35,361 nucleotides of DNA from Clostridiales bacterium 1_7_47FAA (GTDB lineage Bacteria > Bacillota > Clostridia > Lachnospirales > Lachnospiraceae): assembly GCA_000155435.1 (NCBI GenBank), contig DS990264.1, positions 1 to 35,361 of the forward strand. Direction: 5' to 3'. Under the pieces are notes generated by a model. That model was not told where the DNA came from. It searched no databases and worked only from the letters and a program-made list of their open reading frames with translations. Positions 24,502 to 33,267 of this stretch are shown in pieces. Within the stretch, counting starts at the first letter, position 1; every line of letters begins with the position of its first letter. Made by a program: the position numbers and the translations under genes.

Positions 24502-25224
24502 ATGACAAATTCATACATAGCCCTGGACCTGGAAACAACGGGACTGGAGCCAAAGCAGGAGAAAATAACGGAGATAGCCGCCTTAAAAGTAGTGGATGGC
24601 GTCATTTCCCAAAGATACGTCACATTTGTAAATCCAGGCCGGAGCCTTGGAGCATATATTACCCAGCTTACAGGAATCACGGACGGGATGCTGGCGGACG
24701 CGCCTCCCATTGAGGAACTCATAGAAGATGTGGTGAAGTTCTGCGGTGACCTTCCCCTTCTTGGCCATAATATCCGGTTTGATTACAGCTTTTTAAAACA
24801 TGCGGCGGTCAACCGGCGTCTGGAGTTTGAACGTGAAGGCATAGACACCCTGACACTGTGCCGTGCATTTATGACAGGAGAGACCAGGAAGAACCTGTCC
24901 TGTGCCTGTTCCTATTTCCATGTTCCACAGTCCACGGCCCACCGGGCCCAGGCGGATGCGGAGGCCGCCCATCTGCTCTATCAGGAGCTGATGTCACGCC
25001 ACGGCCAGGACCAGCCATCCATGTTTGACCCCAAACCATTGATTTATAAAGCAAAAAGGGACCAGGCGGCTACAAAAAGGCAAAAAGAATACTTGCAGGA
25101 TTTATTAAAATGTCATAGAATAGACATAACTGTGCAGATAGAAGACATGAGCCGCAGTCAGGCATCGCGGATGATTGACACCATTATCTCCCAGTATGGA
25201 AGAATACCAAGACAAATCTCTTAA
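24502..25224 (+). CDS. DnaQ-like 3'-5' exonuclease (DEDDh)
   Basis: This is a 240-residue protein. Exonuclease motifs are Asp9 and Glu11 ('ALDLETTGLEP'), Asp94 ('HNIRFDYSFL'), and His147 with Asp152 ('HRAQADAEAA'), a complete DEDDh set. The exonuclease domain ends near 170. Residues 185-240 are a charged helical tail ('RQKEYLQDLLKCHRI' to 'ASRMIDTIISQYGRI') of the kind appended to some Firmicute exonucleases. GGAGAAA stands before the ATG, and the start is 17 bases after nth. It may serve as a proofreading or repair exonuclease. A role as the DNA polymerase III epsilon subunit is not implied, since PolC carries its own in Firmicutes. Confidence 0.88.
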   Translation: MTNSYIALDLETTGLEPKQEKITEIAALKVVDGVISQRYVTFVNPGRSLGAYITQLTGITDGMLADAPPIEELIEDVVKFCGDLPLLGHNIRFDYSFLKHAAVNRRLEFEREGIDTLTLCRAFMTGETRKNLSCACSYFHVPQSTAHRAQADAEAAHLLYQELMSRHGQDQPSMFDPKPLIYKAKRDQAATKRQKEYLQDLLKCHRIDITVQIEDMSRSQASRMIDTIISQYGRIPRQIS

Positions 25225-25291
25225 AAAGAGTGGTCTGCAGCAGACTAAGTAAGAGATTCTGAGGCATATTATTATAAAGAGGTGAATGTAC

Positions 25292-25402
25292 ATGATGAAT
25301 ATGAGTGATCCTAAATTTAAGAAAATCATTTCCACTGTCATTGTAGTGGTTTTAGTGCTGGCAATGATTGTGCCCATGGCGCTCAGTGCTTTGATGTACT
25401 AA
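25292..25402 (+). CDS. 36-residue single-span membrane peptide
   Basis: ATG 25292 follows AGAGGTGAA with good spacing. The peptide has a short charged start (MMNMSDPKFKK) and then one hydrophobic helix of about 20 residues ending in 'ALSALMY'. It resembles the short DUF4044-type membrane peptides of Firmicutes (charged S/D-P-K-F-K-K followed by one helix). It stands alone between the exonuclease and VanW genes. The function is unknown. I consider it a real gene because of its ribosome binding site and composition. Confidence 0.65.
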   Translation: MMNMSDPKFKKIISTVIVVVLVLAMIVPMALSALMY

Positions 25403-25465
25403 GTAGTACTGGTGCTGGGATTCTGGATCCGCAGCATTGAATTAAAACCGGGAAGAGGAGAAATT

Positions 25466-27052
25466 ATGAGAAAAGCAATAGGAAATGCCGGATTGGCGGC
25501 AGTCATCAGTATGGGGCTGCTTGCGGCATTTCCAGTGATGGCCTGGGCCGCTCCCGTACTGCCTGAGGGTATCAGCGCAGGCAGCCAGAGTCTGGCGGGG
25601 ATGACGGCCGAAGAGGCAAAGGCAGCGGTGGAACAGTATGTGGACGGATTGGCGGGTCAGAAGGTGATTCTGAGCGTGGACGGACAGGATGTGGAAACCA
25701 CGGCAAGGGAACTGGGCTTTCACTGGAGCAATGAACAGGCAGTAGACGAGGCGGCCAGCCAGTATGCGGGAGGCAGCCTGATTAAACAGTATATGGTCCA
25801 GAAGGACCTGGCGGCGGCGCCCGTGGACCTGGAACTGGACACGGCGGTGGATTCCGATAAGGTAAAGGCCTTTGTGGACACCCAGTGCCAGGCTGTGACG
25901 GCACAGCCCCAGGATGCGTCCATTACAAGGGAGAACGGCCAGTTTGTCATCACGGACTCCGTGGCAGGCAAGGTGGTTGACGCGGCGGCAACAGAAGCAG
26001 CGCTCAACGAAGCCTTGGAAGGCGGATTAGAAGAACCAGTTAAGGTAACGGCCCAGGTAACGGAACAGCAGCCTGCCATTACAAGTGAGGACCTGGCAAC
26101 CATTCAGGATGTGCTGGGTACCTATACAACCGATTTCAGCAGCAGCGGCGCATCGCGCTCCACCAACCTGGCAGTAGGCGCGGCCAAGATTAACGGCCAT
26201 CTGCTCATGCCCGGGGATGTACTTTCCGGCTATGAATGCCTGCAGCCATTTACAACCGCCAACGGCTACCGCACAGCGGCGGCTTATGAGAATGGCCAGG
26301 TAGTTGACAGCATTGGCGGAGGTGTGTGCCAGATTTCCACCACACTGTATAATGCATCACTGGAAGCAGAAGTGGAGATTGTCCAGAGACAGAACCACTC
26401 CATGATAGTAACCTATGTCAAACCGTCCAGGGATGCTGCCATTGCAGGCACATACAAGGATCTTAAGATTAAGAACAATTACGGCACCCCCATTTATGTG
26501 GAGGGGTATACCGAAGGCAAAAAACTGACATTTACCATTTATGGTAAGGAAACCAGGCCGGCTAACCGCAAGGTGGAGTTTGTTTCGGAGACAATTGGAA
26601 GCACCAGCCCGGGAGAACCCCAGCTGATTGTGGACAATTCCCTGGCTCCAGGCGCCCAGGTCAAGGTACAGTCTTCCCATACAGGACTTAAGTCCAGGCT
26701 TTGGAAAGTGGTGACCGTGGACGGCGTGGAGCAGGAAAGGACCCTTCTCAACAAGGATACCTATAATGCGTCCAAGGCAATCTACCGGGTAGGGCCAGCC
26801 CTTCCGGCTGTTGTACCCCCGGATCCCAATATGACAGCGCCTGTGGAGACGGCCCCGGCGGAGACAGCACCAGCAACCGGCGTTGACGGCGGACCTGGAG
26901 TCACACAGCCGGCCCCGGAGAGTCCGGCCCCGGCAGCCCCAGCGGATCCGGCTCCGGCAGCCCCGGCGGATTCAGCGCCAGCACCGGCGGCGCCAGCTGA
27001 TCCGGCCCCGGCAGCCCCGGTGGTAACGCCCATAACGGAGGCAGCGGGATGA
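25466..27052 (+). CDS. VanW-family exported protein with Pro/Ala-rich tail
   Basis: This is a 529-residue protein starting at ATG 25466, with AGAGGAG at 25454-25460; an upstream in-frame start has no such site. The signal peptide (residues 1-28) ends in A-W-A. Residues about 35-210 hold the repeat domain often found before VanW ('AEEAKAAVEQYVDG', 'AATEAALNEAL'). The VanW domain spans about 225-360 ('NGYRTAAAYENGQVV', 'IGGGVCQISTTLYNA', 'RQNHSMIVTYV'). A G5-like segment follows to ~460, and then a tail of about 65 Pro/Ala/Asp residues that may span the cell wall. Such proteins bind or modify the envelope. The relation to vancomycin resistance is only the family name. Confidence 0.85.
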   Translation: MRKAIGNAGLAAVISMGLLAAFPVMAWAAPVLPEGISAGSQSLAGMTAEEAKAAVEQYVDGLAGQKVILSVDGQDVETTARELGFHWSNEQAVDEAASQYAGGSLIKQYMVQKDLAAAPVDLELDTAVDSDKVKAFVDTQCQAVTAQPQDASITRENGQFVITDSVAGKVVDAAATEAALNEALEGGLEEPVKVTAQVTEQQPAITSEDLATIQDVLGTYTTDFSSSGASRSTNLAVGAAKINGHLLMPGDVLSGYECLQPFTTANGYRTAAAYENGQVVDSIGGGVCQISTTLYNASLEAEVEIVQRQNHSMIVTYVKPSRDAAIAGTYKDLKIKNNYGTPIYVEGYTEGKKLTFTIYGKETRPANRKVEFVSETIGSTSPGEPQLIVDNSLAPGAQVKVQSSHTGLKSRLWKVVTVDGVEQERTLLNKDTYNASKAIYRVGPALPAVVPPDPNMTAPVETAPAETAPATGVDGGPGVTQPAPESPAPAAPADPAPAAPADSAPAPAAPADPAPAAPVVTPITEAAG

Positions 27053-27651
27053 GGACTGCAGGCCAGGGCCCGGAAGGGTTTGAGAAGCGGGATGGCTTCA
27101 TGATACCAGGCCAGGATCTGGTGATGGCTGGCTTCACTGGTTTTGAGGGTACACGCAGGATTGACCAATGTAAGAGGGAAGAACTTGAGGCACATTTTTC
27201 CCCTATGTTCTTAAGGTGTCTGGACCAGACGGAAGACATTTCCGTAAAACAATGGATGGAATGTGAGACTGCACAGGGCAGCTGCCCTGTGTCGTCCTAC
27301 GAATATGCAGGAGAGGGCGGCGTGTTAGCTGCCCTTTGGAATTTATCCGGGATTTTTAATGCCGGGATTGATGTGGATTTGAGGTTGTTTCCTATCCGGC
27401 AGATAACGGTGGAGATTTGTGAATTATATGAGCTGAATCCTTACAGGCTGCTGTGCGGCAACTGTGTTGTCATGGCGGCTGACCGGGGAGGACAGCTGGT
27501 CAGAAGATTAAGCGCGCAAGGGATTCCGGCGGCAGTCATCGGATGTGTGACAGAGGGCATTGCAAGGCAGATACGTCACGGAGAAGAGACAGCTGGCTAT
27601 CTGGAACGGCCAAAGCCGGATGAACTGCTTAAAATTGTCACTACAATATAA
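27049..27651 (+). CDS. Stand-alone AIR-synthase-like C-terminal domain protein
   Basis: This is a 200-residue protein whose ATG overlaps the VanW stop (ATGA), so translation is coupled. Residues 85-185 ('YAGEGGVLAALWNLSGIFNAG', 'PYRLLCGNCVVMAADRGGQL', 'GIPAAVIGCVTEG') resemble the C-terminal domain of the AIR synthase / HypE / SelD / ThiL superfamily. The ATP-binding N-terminal domain is missing; the first 80 residues are unlike it. The known enzymes bind ATP with both domains, so this short form may be regulatory or a subunit. No hydrogenase or purine gene is nearby. The function is not assigned. Confidence 0.55.
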   Translation: MRTAGQGPEGFEKRDGFMIPGQDLVMAGFTGFEGTRRIDQCKREELEAHFSPMFLRCLDQTEDISVKQWMECETAQGSCPVSSYEYAGEGGVLAALWNLSGIFNAGIDVDLRLFPIRQITVEICELYELNPYRLLCGNCVVMAADRGGQLVRRLSAQGIPAAVIGCVTEGIARQIRHGEETAGYLERPKPDELLKIVTTI

Positions 27652-27675
27652 TAATCAGGATGGAGGATGTTGAAC

Positions 27676-28158
27676 ATGAGAGAGAAGATTCTTGCAGTCA
27701 TTGAGAAGAACAGCAGGATTGATATTAAAGACCTGGCGGTCCTGCTCGGGGAAAGTGAAGTGGCGGTTGCCAACGAGATAGCGCAGATGGAGAAGGAGCA
27801 CATCATCTGCGGATACCATACCCTGATTAACTGGGACAATACCAGCGATGAGAAGGTGGTTGCCCTCATCGAGGTAAAGGTGACCCCTCAGAGAGGCATG
27901 GGATTTGACAAGATTGCAGAGCGCATATACCAGTACAGCGAGGTGGAGGCGGTTTACCTCATGAGCGGCGCCTATGATTTCACTGTATTCATTGAAGGAA
28001 AGACCATGCGCCAGGTGGCACAGTTCGTATCTGACAGACTGGCGCCGATGGAGTCTGTCCTCAGCACTGCAACCCATTTCGTACTGAAAAAGTACAAAGA
28101 CCACGGCACCATCATAAGTGAGCCGGTACAGGATGAAAGGATGTTGATTACCCCATGA
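27676..28158 (+). CDS. Lrp/AsnC-family transcriptional regulator
   Basis: This is a 160-residue protein. Residues 1-50 hold a winged helix ('IDIKDLAVLLGESEVAVANEI') and residues 65-145 the RAM ligand-binding fold ('VVALIEVKVTPQRGMGFDKI', 'VYLMSGAYDFTVFIEG'). I start at ATG 27676 because GGAGG at 27662-27666 then has 9-base spacing; ATG 27667 directly abuts it. The stop overlaps the ATG of the aminotransferase. An amino-acid-responsive regulator of that gene is the natural inference. Confidence 0.85.
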   Translation: MREKILAVIEKNSRIDIKDLAVLLGESEVAVANEIAQMEKEHIICGYHTLINWDNTSDEKVVALIEVKVTPQRGMGFDKIAERIYQYSEVEAVYLMSGAYDFTVFIEGKTMRQVAQFVSDRLAPMESVLSTATHFVLKKYKDHGTIISEPVQDERMLITP

Positions 28159-29327
28159 GAAACCCCTTATCAGAAAAAATTGTAAACATACCGCCCTCAG
28201 GCATCCGCAAATTTTTTGATATTGTAAGCGAGATGAAGGATGCAATCTCCCTTGGCGTGGGCGAGCCGGATTTTGAAACCCCCTGGCATATCCGGGAGGA
28301 AGGCATCTATTCCCTGGAAAAAGGGCGGACCTTCTATACCTCCAATGCAGGCTTGAAGCCACTGAAGGTGGAAATCTGCGAATACTTAAAGCGCAGATGT
28401 GGCGTGACCTATGACCCGGACCGGGAAGTCCTGGTGTCGGTGGGCGGCAGCGAGGCCATTGACCTTGCCATGCGGGCCATGCTCAATGACGGGGATGAGG
28501 TCCTGGTTCCCCAGCCCAGCTACGTGTCCTACATGCCCTGTGTCACCCTGGCGGACGGCGTACCCGTGGCAATCCAGCTGGAAGAAAAAGACCAGTTCAG
28601 GCTGACCCCGGAGAAGCTGCTGGAGAAGATAACGGACAAGACCAAGATTCTTGTGCTTCCCTTTCCCAACAACCCCACAGGCGCAATCATGGAACGGGAA
28701 GACCTGGAGAAGATTGTTGAAATCGTGCTGGAAAAGGATTTGTTTGTTGTATCCGATGAGATATACTCCGAGCTTACATATGGGGATGAGCCGCATGTGA
28801 CCATTGCGTCATTCCCGGGCATGAAGGAGCGGACCGTCCTGATTAACGGATTTTCCAAGGCATACGCCATGACTGGCTGGCGTCTGGGCTATGCAGCTGC
28901 CCCGGCGGCCATACTGGAGCAGATGCTCAAGATTCACCAGTACGCCATCATGTGCGCCCCCACCACCAGTCAGTACGCAGCCATCTCTGCCCTTAAGAAT
29001 GGGGACCCAGATGTGGCCATGATGCGCGAATCCTATAACCAGCGCCGCCGTTTCCTTCTTCATGCATTTGCTGAGATGGGAATCGAGTGCTTTGAGCCAA
29101 AGGGCGCATTCTATACCTTTCCCAACATCAAACGGTTTGGCATGACTTCAGAGGAGTTTGCAACCAGGCTGCTGCAGGAGGAAAAGGTGGCAGTTGTGCC
29201 GGGAACCGCGTTCGGGGACTGCGGTGAGGGATTTGTAAGGATTTCCTATGCTTACTCATTAAAGAACCTGAAGGAAGCCTTAAGCCGGATTGAGCGCTTT
29301 ATTAACAGGCTGGACGGAAAGGCGTGA
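28155..29327 (+). CDS. PLP-dependent class I/II aminotransferase
   Basis: This is a 390-residue fold-type I aminotransferase. It has 'LGVGEPDFETP' near the start, 'PFPNNPTGAI' in the middle, the PLP-binding lysine Lys235 in 'NGFSKAYAMTGWRLGYAA', and the carboxylate-binding Arg region 'GFVRISYAYS' near the end. Family members transfer amino groups between aspartate, aromatic or branched amino acids and 2-oxoglutarate. The start overlaps the Lrp gene (ATGA), which supports local regulation by amino acids. The precise substrate is not readable. Confidence 0.9.
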   Translation: MRNPLSEKIVNIPPSGIRKFFDIVSEMKDAISLGVGEPDFETPWHIREEGIYSLEKGRTFYTSNAGLKPLKVEICEYLKRRCGVTYDPDREVLVSVGGSEAIDLAMRAMLNDGDEVLVPQPSYVSYMPCVTLADGVPVAIQLEEKDQFRLTPEKLLEKITDKTKILVLPFPNNPTGAIMEREDLEKIVEIVLEKDLFVVSDEIYSELTYGDEPHVTIASFPGMKERTVLINGFSKAYAMTGWRLGYAAAPAAILEQMLKIHQYAIMCAPTTSQYAAISALKNGDPDVAMMRESYNQRRRFLLHAFAEMGIECFEPKGAFYTFPNIKRFGMTSEEFATRLLQEEKVAVVPGTAFGDCGEGFVRISYAYSLKNLKEALSRIERFINRLDGKA

Positions 29328-29334
29328 CTGTATT

Positions 29335-29841
29335 ATGATGAACGTAGTATTACTGGAGCCGGAAATGCCGTCCAACACAGGCAACATCGGCCGCACCTGC
29401 GTGGCTACCCAGACCAGGCTCCATCTGATTGAGCCTCTGGGTTTCAAGCTGAATGAGAAGGCGCTTAAGCGGGCTGGCCTGGATTACTGGGACAAGCTGG
29501 ACGTGACCGTGTACAGTGATTACCAGGATTTCCTGGAGCGCAACCCGGATGCCCTGGGGCGCATGTACTTTGCTACCACCAAGGCCCACAAGGTTTACTC
29601 CGATATGAAATACGAAACAGACTGCTACCTGATGTTTGGTAAGGAAAGCGCCGGGATTCCCGAGGAAATCCTGGTAGAGAACGAGGACCACTGCGTCCGT
29701 ATCCCCATGTGGGGCGATATCCGTTCCCTGAACCTGTCCAATTCTGTTTCCATTGTGCTGTATGAGGCGCTTAGGCAGCATGGGTTTGAGGAGATGGAAC
29801 TTATGGGGCAGCTGCATCAGCTGCATTGGAAGAATAAGTAG
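29335..29841 (+). CDS. trmL: tRNA (cytidine/uridine-34-2'-O)-methyltransferase
   Basis: This 168-residue protein is of the SPOUT family. Starts at ATG 29335 or 29338 are both possible; the true N-terminus is close to 'MNVVLLEPEMPSNTGNIGRT', the family opening. The knotted SAM-binding region is visible in 'LMFGKESAGIP' and 'RIPMWGDIRSLNLSNSVSIV'. It methylates the wobble nucleotide of tRNA-Leu. Its start is 7 bases after the aminotransferase stop. Length matches the family. Confidence 0.92.
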   Translation: MMNVVLLEPEMPSNTGNIGRTCVATQTRLHLIEPLGFKLNEKALKRAGLDYWDKLDVTVYSDYQDFLERNPDALGRMYFATTKAHKVYSDMKYETDCYLMFGKESAGIPEEILVENEDHCVRIPMWGDIRSLNLSNSVSIVLYEALRQHGFEEMELMGQLHQLHWKNK

Positions 29842-29860
29842 TTTCTATAATATTATGAAT

Positions 29861-29905
29861 GGCTGCCGGCATGGGTGATGAACATGCCGGCAGCCGTTTT
29901 CTTTC
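29861..29905 (+). terminator. Strong intrinsic terminator
   Basis: A perfect 13-bp stem (GGCTGCCGGCATG / CATGCCGGCAGCC) with a nine-base loop and GTTTTCTTTC ends the operon after trmL. Confidence 0.88.
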
Positions 29906-30014
29906 TGTCCACCTGTCATAATCCCCCCATTTTACACATACCCTAGAAGTAGCTGAAACGGCAGCTTCCCGTTTCGACTAAATGTGATGGGATCAGAGTG
30001 TGGAGGGGTTGTAG

Positions 30015-31106
30015 ATGAACGAGAAGTACGTGGAAGCCTTAGAGCAATATGATATGGATATTTTATCAGTCAGGAAGGGCCGTGGTTCATGGATCTGTGA
30101 GACCAGGAACGGATGCAGGCTTTTAAAGGAATACCGTGGAACGGTCAAGCGTCTGGAATTCGAGGACGAGGTCTTAAGGATACTGGATACAAGAGGAAGC
30201 CTGCGGGCGGACCAGTACATCAGGAACCGGGAAGGCAGTCTTCTGACCGTGACCGGGGATGGGACCCGATACATATTTAAGGACTGGTTCATGGACCGGG
30301 AATGCAATATCAAGGACGGCTTTGAAATCCGCCAGGCATTGTCCCGTCTGGCCATGCTTCACAGTCAGTTAAGGGCAGTTGAGTTTAAAGAGGAATGGAG
30401 CATGGGCTCCAATCTTTGCGCGCCATTGGAAGAAGAATTAGAGCGCCATAACAAGGAAATGCAGCGTACCCGCAACTATATCCGGGGAAAGCGTAAAAAG
30501 TCCGATTTTGAGCTGTGTGTCATTGGAAACTACAATATGTTTTACGAGCAGGCCCAGGAAGCCGTGCAGGGAATCAAAGGGCTGTGGTCGGAGGAAGATG
30601 ATCCAGCCTTTGAATATGATGCCCTGGAAGCAGCGGAAATACGGGAAATCGCCGCCAAAAGACAGCAGCACGGCCCCGGCGGCGCTGATGACCGCGCCGG
30701 AAAGCCCGTCTACCTGTGCCACGGCGACCTGGACCAGCACCATGTGCTGATGGGCAATGGCTATACCGCCATTATTGAATATAACCGGATGCATCTTGGC
30801 ATCCAGGTATCGGACCTCTACCGTTTCATGCGTAAGGTCATGGAAAAGCATGGTTGGAATATGGACCTGGGGCTGTCCATGCTGGACTCCTATGAGCGGG
30901 TCCTTCCCATGGACCGCCGGGAGCGGACCTGCCTGTACTACCTGTTCCTTTATCCTGAAAAATACTGGAAACAGCTGAACTTTTATTTTAATGCCAACAA
31001 GGCCTGGATACCGGAGCGCAATATCGACAAGCTCCGCGGCCTGGAGGAACAGCAGCAGTTGAGGAACAGCTTCCTGAGGCGCCTGAGGGCGGACTGTGGC
31101 GTTTAG
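30015..31106 (+). CDS. CotS-family spore-coat kinase-like protein
   Basis: This 363-residue protein is of the aminoglycoside-phosphotransferase/kinase fold, CotS/CotI spore-coat branch. It has 'NGCRLLKEYRGT' (possible ATP-binding lysine), the catalytic-loop equivalent 'CHGDLDQHHV', and 'IIEYNRMHLGIQVSDLYRF' where active kinases have an Asp-Phe-Asp type metal motif. Here that Asp is Glu or Tyr, so activity is uncertain. Bacillus homologues sit in the outer coat, and one phosphorylates coat proteins. GGAGGGG precedes the ATG. Its last codons are the first units of a 20-bp minisatellite. The presence of this family supports a spore-forming host. Confidence 0.8.
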   Translation: MNEKYVEALEQYDMDILSVRKGRGSWICETRNGCRLLKEYRGTVKRLEFEDEVLRILDTRGSLRADQYIRNREGSLLTVTGDGTRYIFKDWFMDRECNIKDGFEIRQALSRLAMLHSQLRAVEFKEEWSMGSNLCAPLEEELERHNKEMQRTRNYIRGKRKKSDFELCVIGNYNMFYEQAQEAVQGIKGLWSEEDDPAFEYDALEAAEIREIAAKRQQHGPGGADDRAGKPVYLCHGDLDQHHVLMGNGYTAIIEYNRMHLGIQVSDLYRFMRKVMEKHGWNMDLGLSMLDSYERVLPMDRRERTCLYYLFLYPEKYWKQLNFYFNANKAWIPERNIDKLRGLEEQQQLRNSFLRRLRADCGV

Positions 31107-31280
31107 GAGCGGATTGCTGCGCTTAGGAGCGGGCTGCTGCATTTAGGAGCGGGCTGCTGCGTTTAAGAGCGGACAGCTGCGTTTAAGAGCGGGCTGCTGC
31201 GTTTAAGAGCGGATTGCTGTGTTTAAGGGCGGGCTGCTGCGTTTAAGAGCGGATTGCTGTGTTTAAGGGCGGACTGCTGC
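31081..31280 (+). repeat. 20-bp minisatellite running out of the cotS-like gene
   Basis: Nine units at 31101-31280 follow the consensus GTTTAAGAGCGGGCTGCTGC. A tenth, diverged unit (GCCTGAGGGCGGACTGTGGC, 31081-31100) is the last coding stretch of the kinase gene, and the stop TAG lies in unit 1. Units differ at a few positions, with alternating types toward the right end. There are no unique spacers, so it is not a CRISPR array. Confidence 0.9.
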
Positions 31281-31329
31281 CTACGGACAGACGCCTGTGG
31301 CTCGTTGTGTGGCGAAAAATAATGATGGC

Positions 31330-31359
31330 TTGTACTTCCTTTTTCTGGTTGGGTATAGT
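31330..31359 (+). promoter_or_regulatory. Probable promoter of the phosphohexomutase gene
   Basis: TTGTAC (31330-31335) is followed after 18 bases by TATAGT (31354-31359), with an overlapping TATAAT at 31359-31364. It lies about 60 bases before the start codon and after the minisatellite. Confidence 0.5.
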
Positions 31360-31424
31360 ATAATCTTAATCAGAATATGCAGGCAGATTATGCATAGAAT
31401 ATCACATTCAGGAGGGAGTACAGA

Positions 31425-33161
31425 ATGAAAGATTACATGAAGATATACCAGGAATGGTTATCGAACCCTTATTTTGACGAGGCCACAAAAGCTGAGCTTC
31501 GCGCCATAGAAGGCGATGAGAATGAGATTAAAGAGCGTTTCTATATGGACCTGGAGTTCGGCACGGCCGGACTGCGCGGTGTAATCGGTGCCGGCATTAA
31601 CCGCATGAATATTTATGTAGTAAGACGCGCCACACAGGGCCTTGCCAATTACATCATCAAACAGGGCGGGGCAGATAAGGGCGTTGCGATTGCGTATGAC
31701 TCCCGCCATATGTCACCTGAATTTGCCATGGAAGCAGCCATGACCCTGGCAGCCAACGGAATCAAGGCATACAAGTTTGAGTCCCTGCGTCCCACCCCGG
31801 AGCTTTCCTTTGCAGTTCGTGAGCTGGGATGCATCGCAGGAATCAATATCACGGCAAGCCATAACCCTCCGGAATACAACGGCTACAAGGTATACTGGGA
31901 GGACGGCGCCCAGTTCACCCCGCCCCATGATAAGGGCGTTACCGATGAAGTACTTGCAATCGAGGATCTGTCCACGGTTAAGACCACGGACGAGGCATCT
32001 GCACTGGCAGCAGGCAAGTATGAAGTGATTGGAAGGGAAATTGATGACAGGTACATTGCCCAGGTCAAGGCCCAGGTTGTGAACCAGAAGGCCATTGACG
32101 AGATGCAGGACCAGATTACAATCGTTTACACGCCGCTTCACGGAACCGGCAACATCCCGGCCAGAAGGGTGATGGAAGAGATTGGCTTTACCCACGTATA
32201 TGTGGTTCCGGAGCAGGAACTGCCGGACGGCGATTTCCCAACCGTAAGCTATCCCAACCCCGAGGCTGCAGAAGCATTTGAGCTTGGCCTCAAGCTGGCA
32301 AAGGAAAAGGATGCGGACCTGGTACTGGCAACCGACCCGGATGCAGACCGTCTGGGCGTATATGTAAAGGACAGCGCTTCAGGGGATTACATCCCGCTGA
32401 CAGGCAACATGTCCGGTTCCCTCCTGTGCGAGTACGTGCTCAGCCAGAAGCAGGCAGCTGGCAGGATTCCTGCCGATGGACAGGTCATTAAGTCCATTGT
32501 ATCCACCAACCTGATTGACGCGGTTGCAAAGGAATACGGCTGCGAGCTGATTGAAGTACTCACCGGTTTTAAGTGGATTGGACAGCAGGTGCTTAAGAAT
32601 GAGAAGACCGGACACGGAACCTATCTCTTTGGAATGGAAGAGAGCTATGGCTGTCTGATTGGCACCTATGCCCGCGATAAGGATGCGATTTCCGCAACAG
32701 CAGCCCTCTGTGAGGCAGCAGCATACTATAAGCAGAAAGGCATGACGCTGTGGGATGCCATGGTTGCCATGTATGACAAATACGGCTACTATAAGGATGC
32801 GGTCAAGTCCATCGGCTTATCTGGAATCGAAGGCCTGGCCAAGATCCAGTCCATCATGGAGACCCTGCGCAACAACACCCCGGCCCAGGTGGGCAGCTAC
32901 AATGTGGTTTCCGCAAGGGACTACAAGCTGGATACCATCAAGGACATGGCTACCGGGGAGGTGAAGCCTACCGGACTTCCATCCTCCAACGTGCTCTACT
33001 ATGACCTTAACGACGGCGCATGGATCTGCGTAAGGCCGTCCGGCACGGAGCCTAAGATTAAGTTCTATTATGGAATCAAGGGAAGTTCCATGGAAGACGC
33101 GGATGCCAAGGCGGAAAGCCTGGGAGTAGCCGTGATGGCCATGGTGGATAAGATGATGTAA
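31425..33161 (+). CDS. Phosphoglucomutase / phosphohexomutase
   Basis: This is a 578-residue alpha-D-phosphohexomutase. The phosphoserine loop is 'TASHNPPEYNGYK' with Ser145. The metal loop is D-P-D-A-D-R with Asp304, 306 and 308. A sugar-binding loop 'GMEESYG' and the C-terminal phosphate-binding loop 'RPSGTEPKIKFY' are also seen. It interconverts glucose-1-phosphate and glucose-6-phosphate (possibly also mannose phosphates), linking glycolysis to glycogen and envelope sugars. AGGAGGGA precedes the ATG with good spacing. It stands alone with its own promoter and terminator. Length is typical of the large Firmicute type. Confidence 0.93.
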   Translation: MKDYMKIYQEWLSNPYFDEATKAELRAIEGDENEIKERFYMDLEFGTAGLRGVIGAGINRMNIYVVRRATQGLANYIIKQGGADKGVAIAYDSRHMSPEFAMEAAMTLAANGIKAYKFESLRPTPELSFAVRELGCIAGINITASHNPPEYNGYKVYWEDGAQFTPPHDKGVTDEVLAIEDLSTVKTTDEASALAAGKYEVIGREIDDRYIAQVKAQVVNQKAIDEMQDQITIVYTPLHGTGNIPARRVMEEIGFTHVYVVPEQELPDGDFPTVSYPNPEAAEAFELGLKLAKEKDADLVLATDPDADRLGVYVKDSASGDYIPLTGNMSGSLLCEYVLSQKQAAGRIPADGQVIKSIVSTNLIDAVAKEYGCELIEVLTGFKWIGQQVLKNEKTGHGTYLFGMEESYGCLIGTYARDKDAISATAALCEAAAYYKQKGMTLWDAMVAMYDKYGYYKDAVKSIGLSGIEGLAKIQSIMETLRNNTPAQVGSYNVVSARDYKLDTIKDMATGEVKPTGLPSSNVLYYDLNDGAWICVRPSGTEPKIKFYYGIKGSSMEDADAKAESLGVAVMAMVDKMM

Positions 33162-33185
33162 GATAATATCATAATGGATATAAGG

Positions 33186-33224
33186 AGGGATGCCCGGCGG
33201 CGATGGCTGCAGGGCATTCCTTTT
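33186..33224 (+). terminator. Intrinsic terminator of the mutase gene
   Basis: AGGGATGCCC pairs with GGGCATTCCT (one G-T pair) around a 16-base loop, followed by TTTT. It sits between the convergent mutase and recombinase genes. Confidence 0.6.
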
Positions 33225-33267
33225 AAGCTATGGAATTTGAGCGGTTAAAGGCCTGCATGACGCTATT

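Noticed and set aside
31101-31280. Regularly spaced repeats that could suggest a CRISPR array
   Set aside because: The 20-bp units are head to tail without unique spacers, and no cas genes are near.
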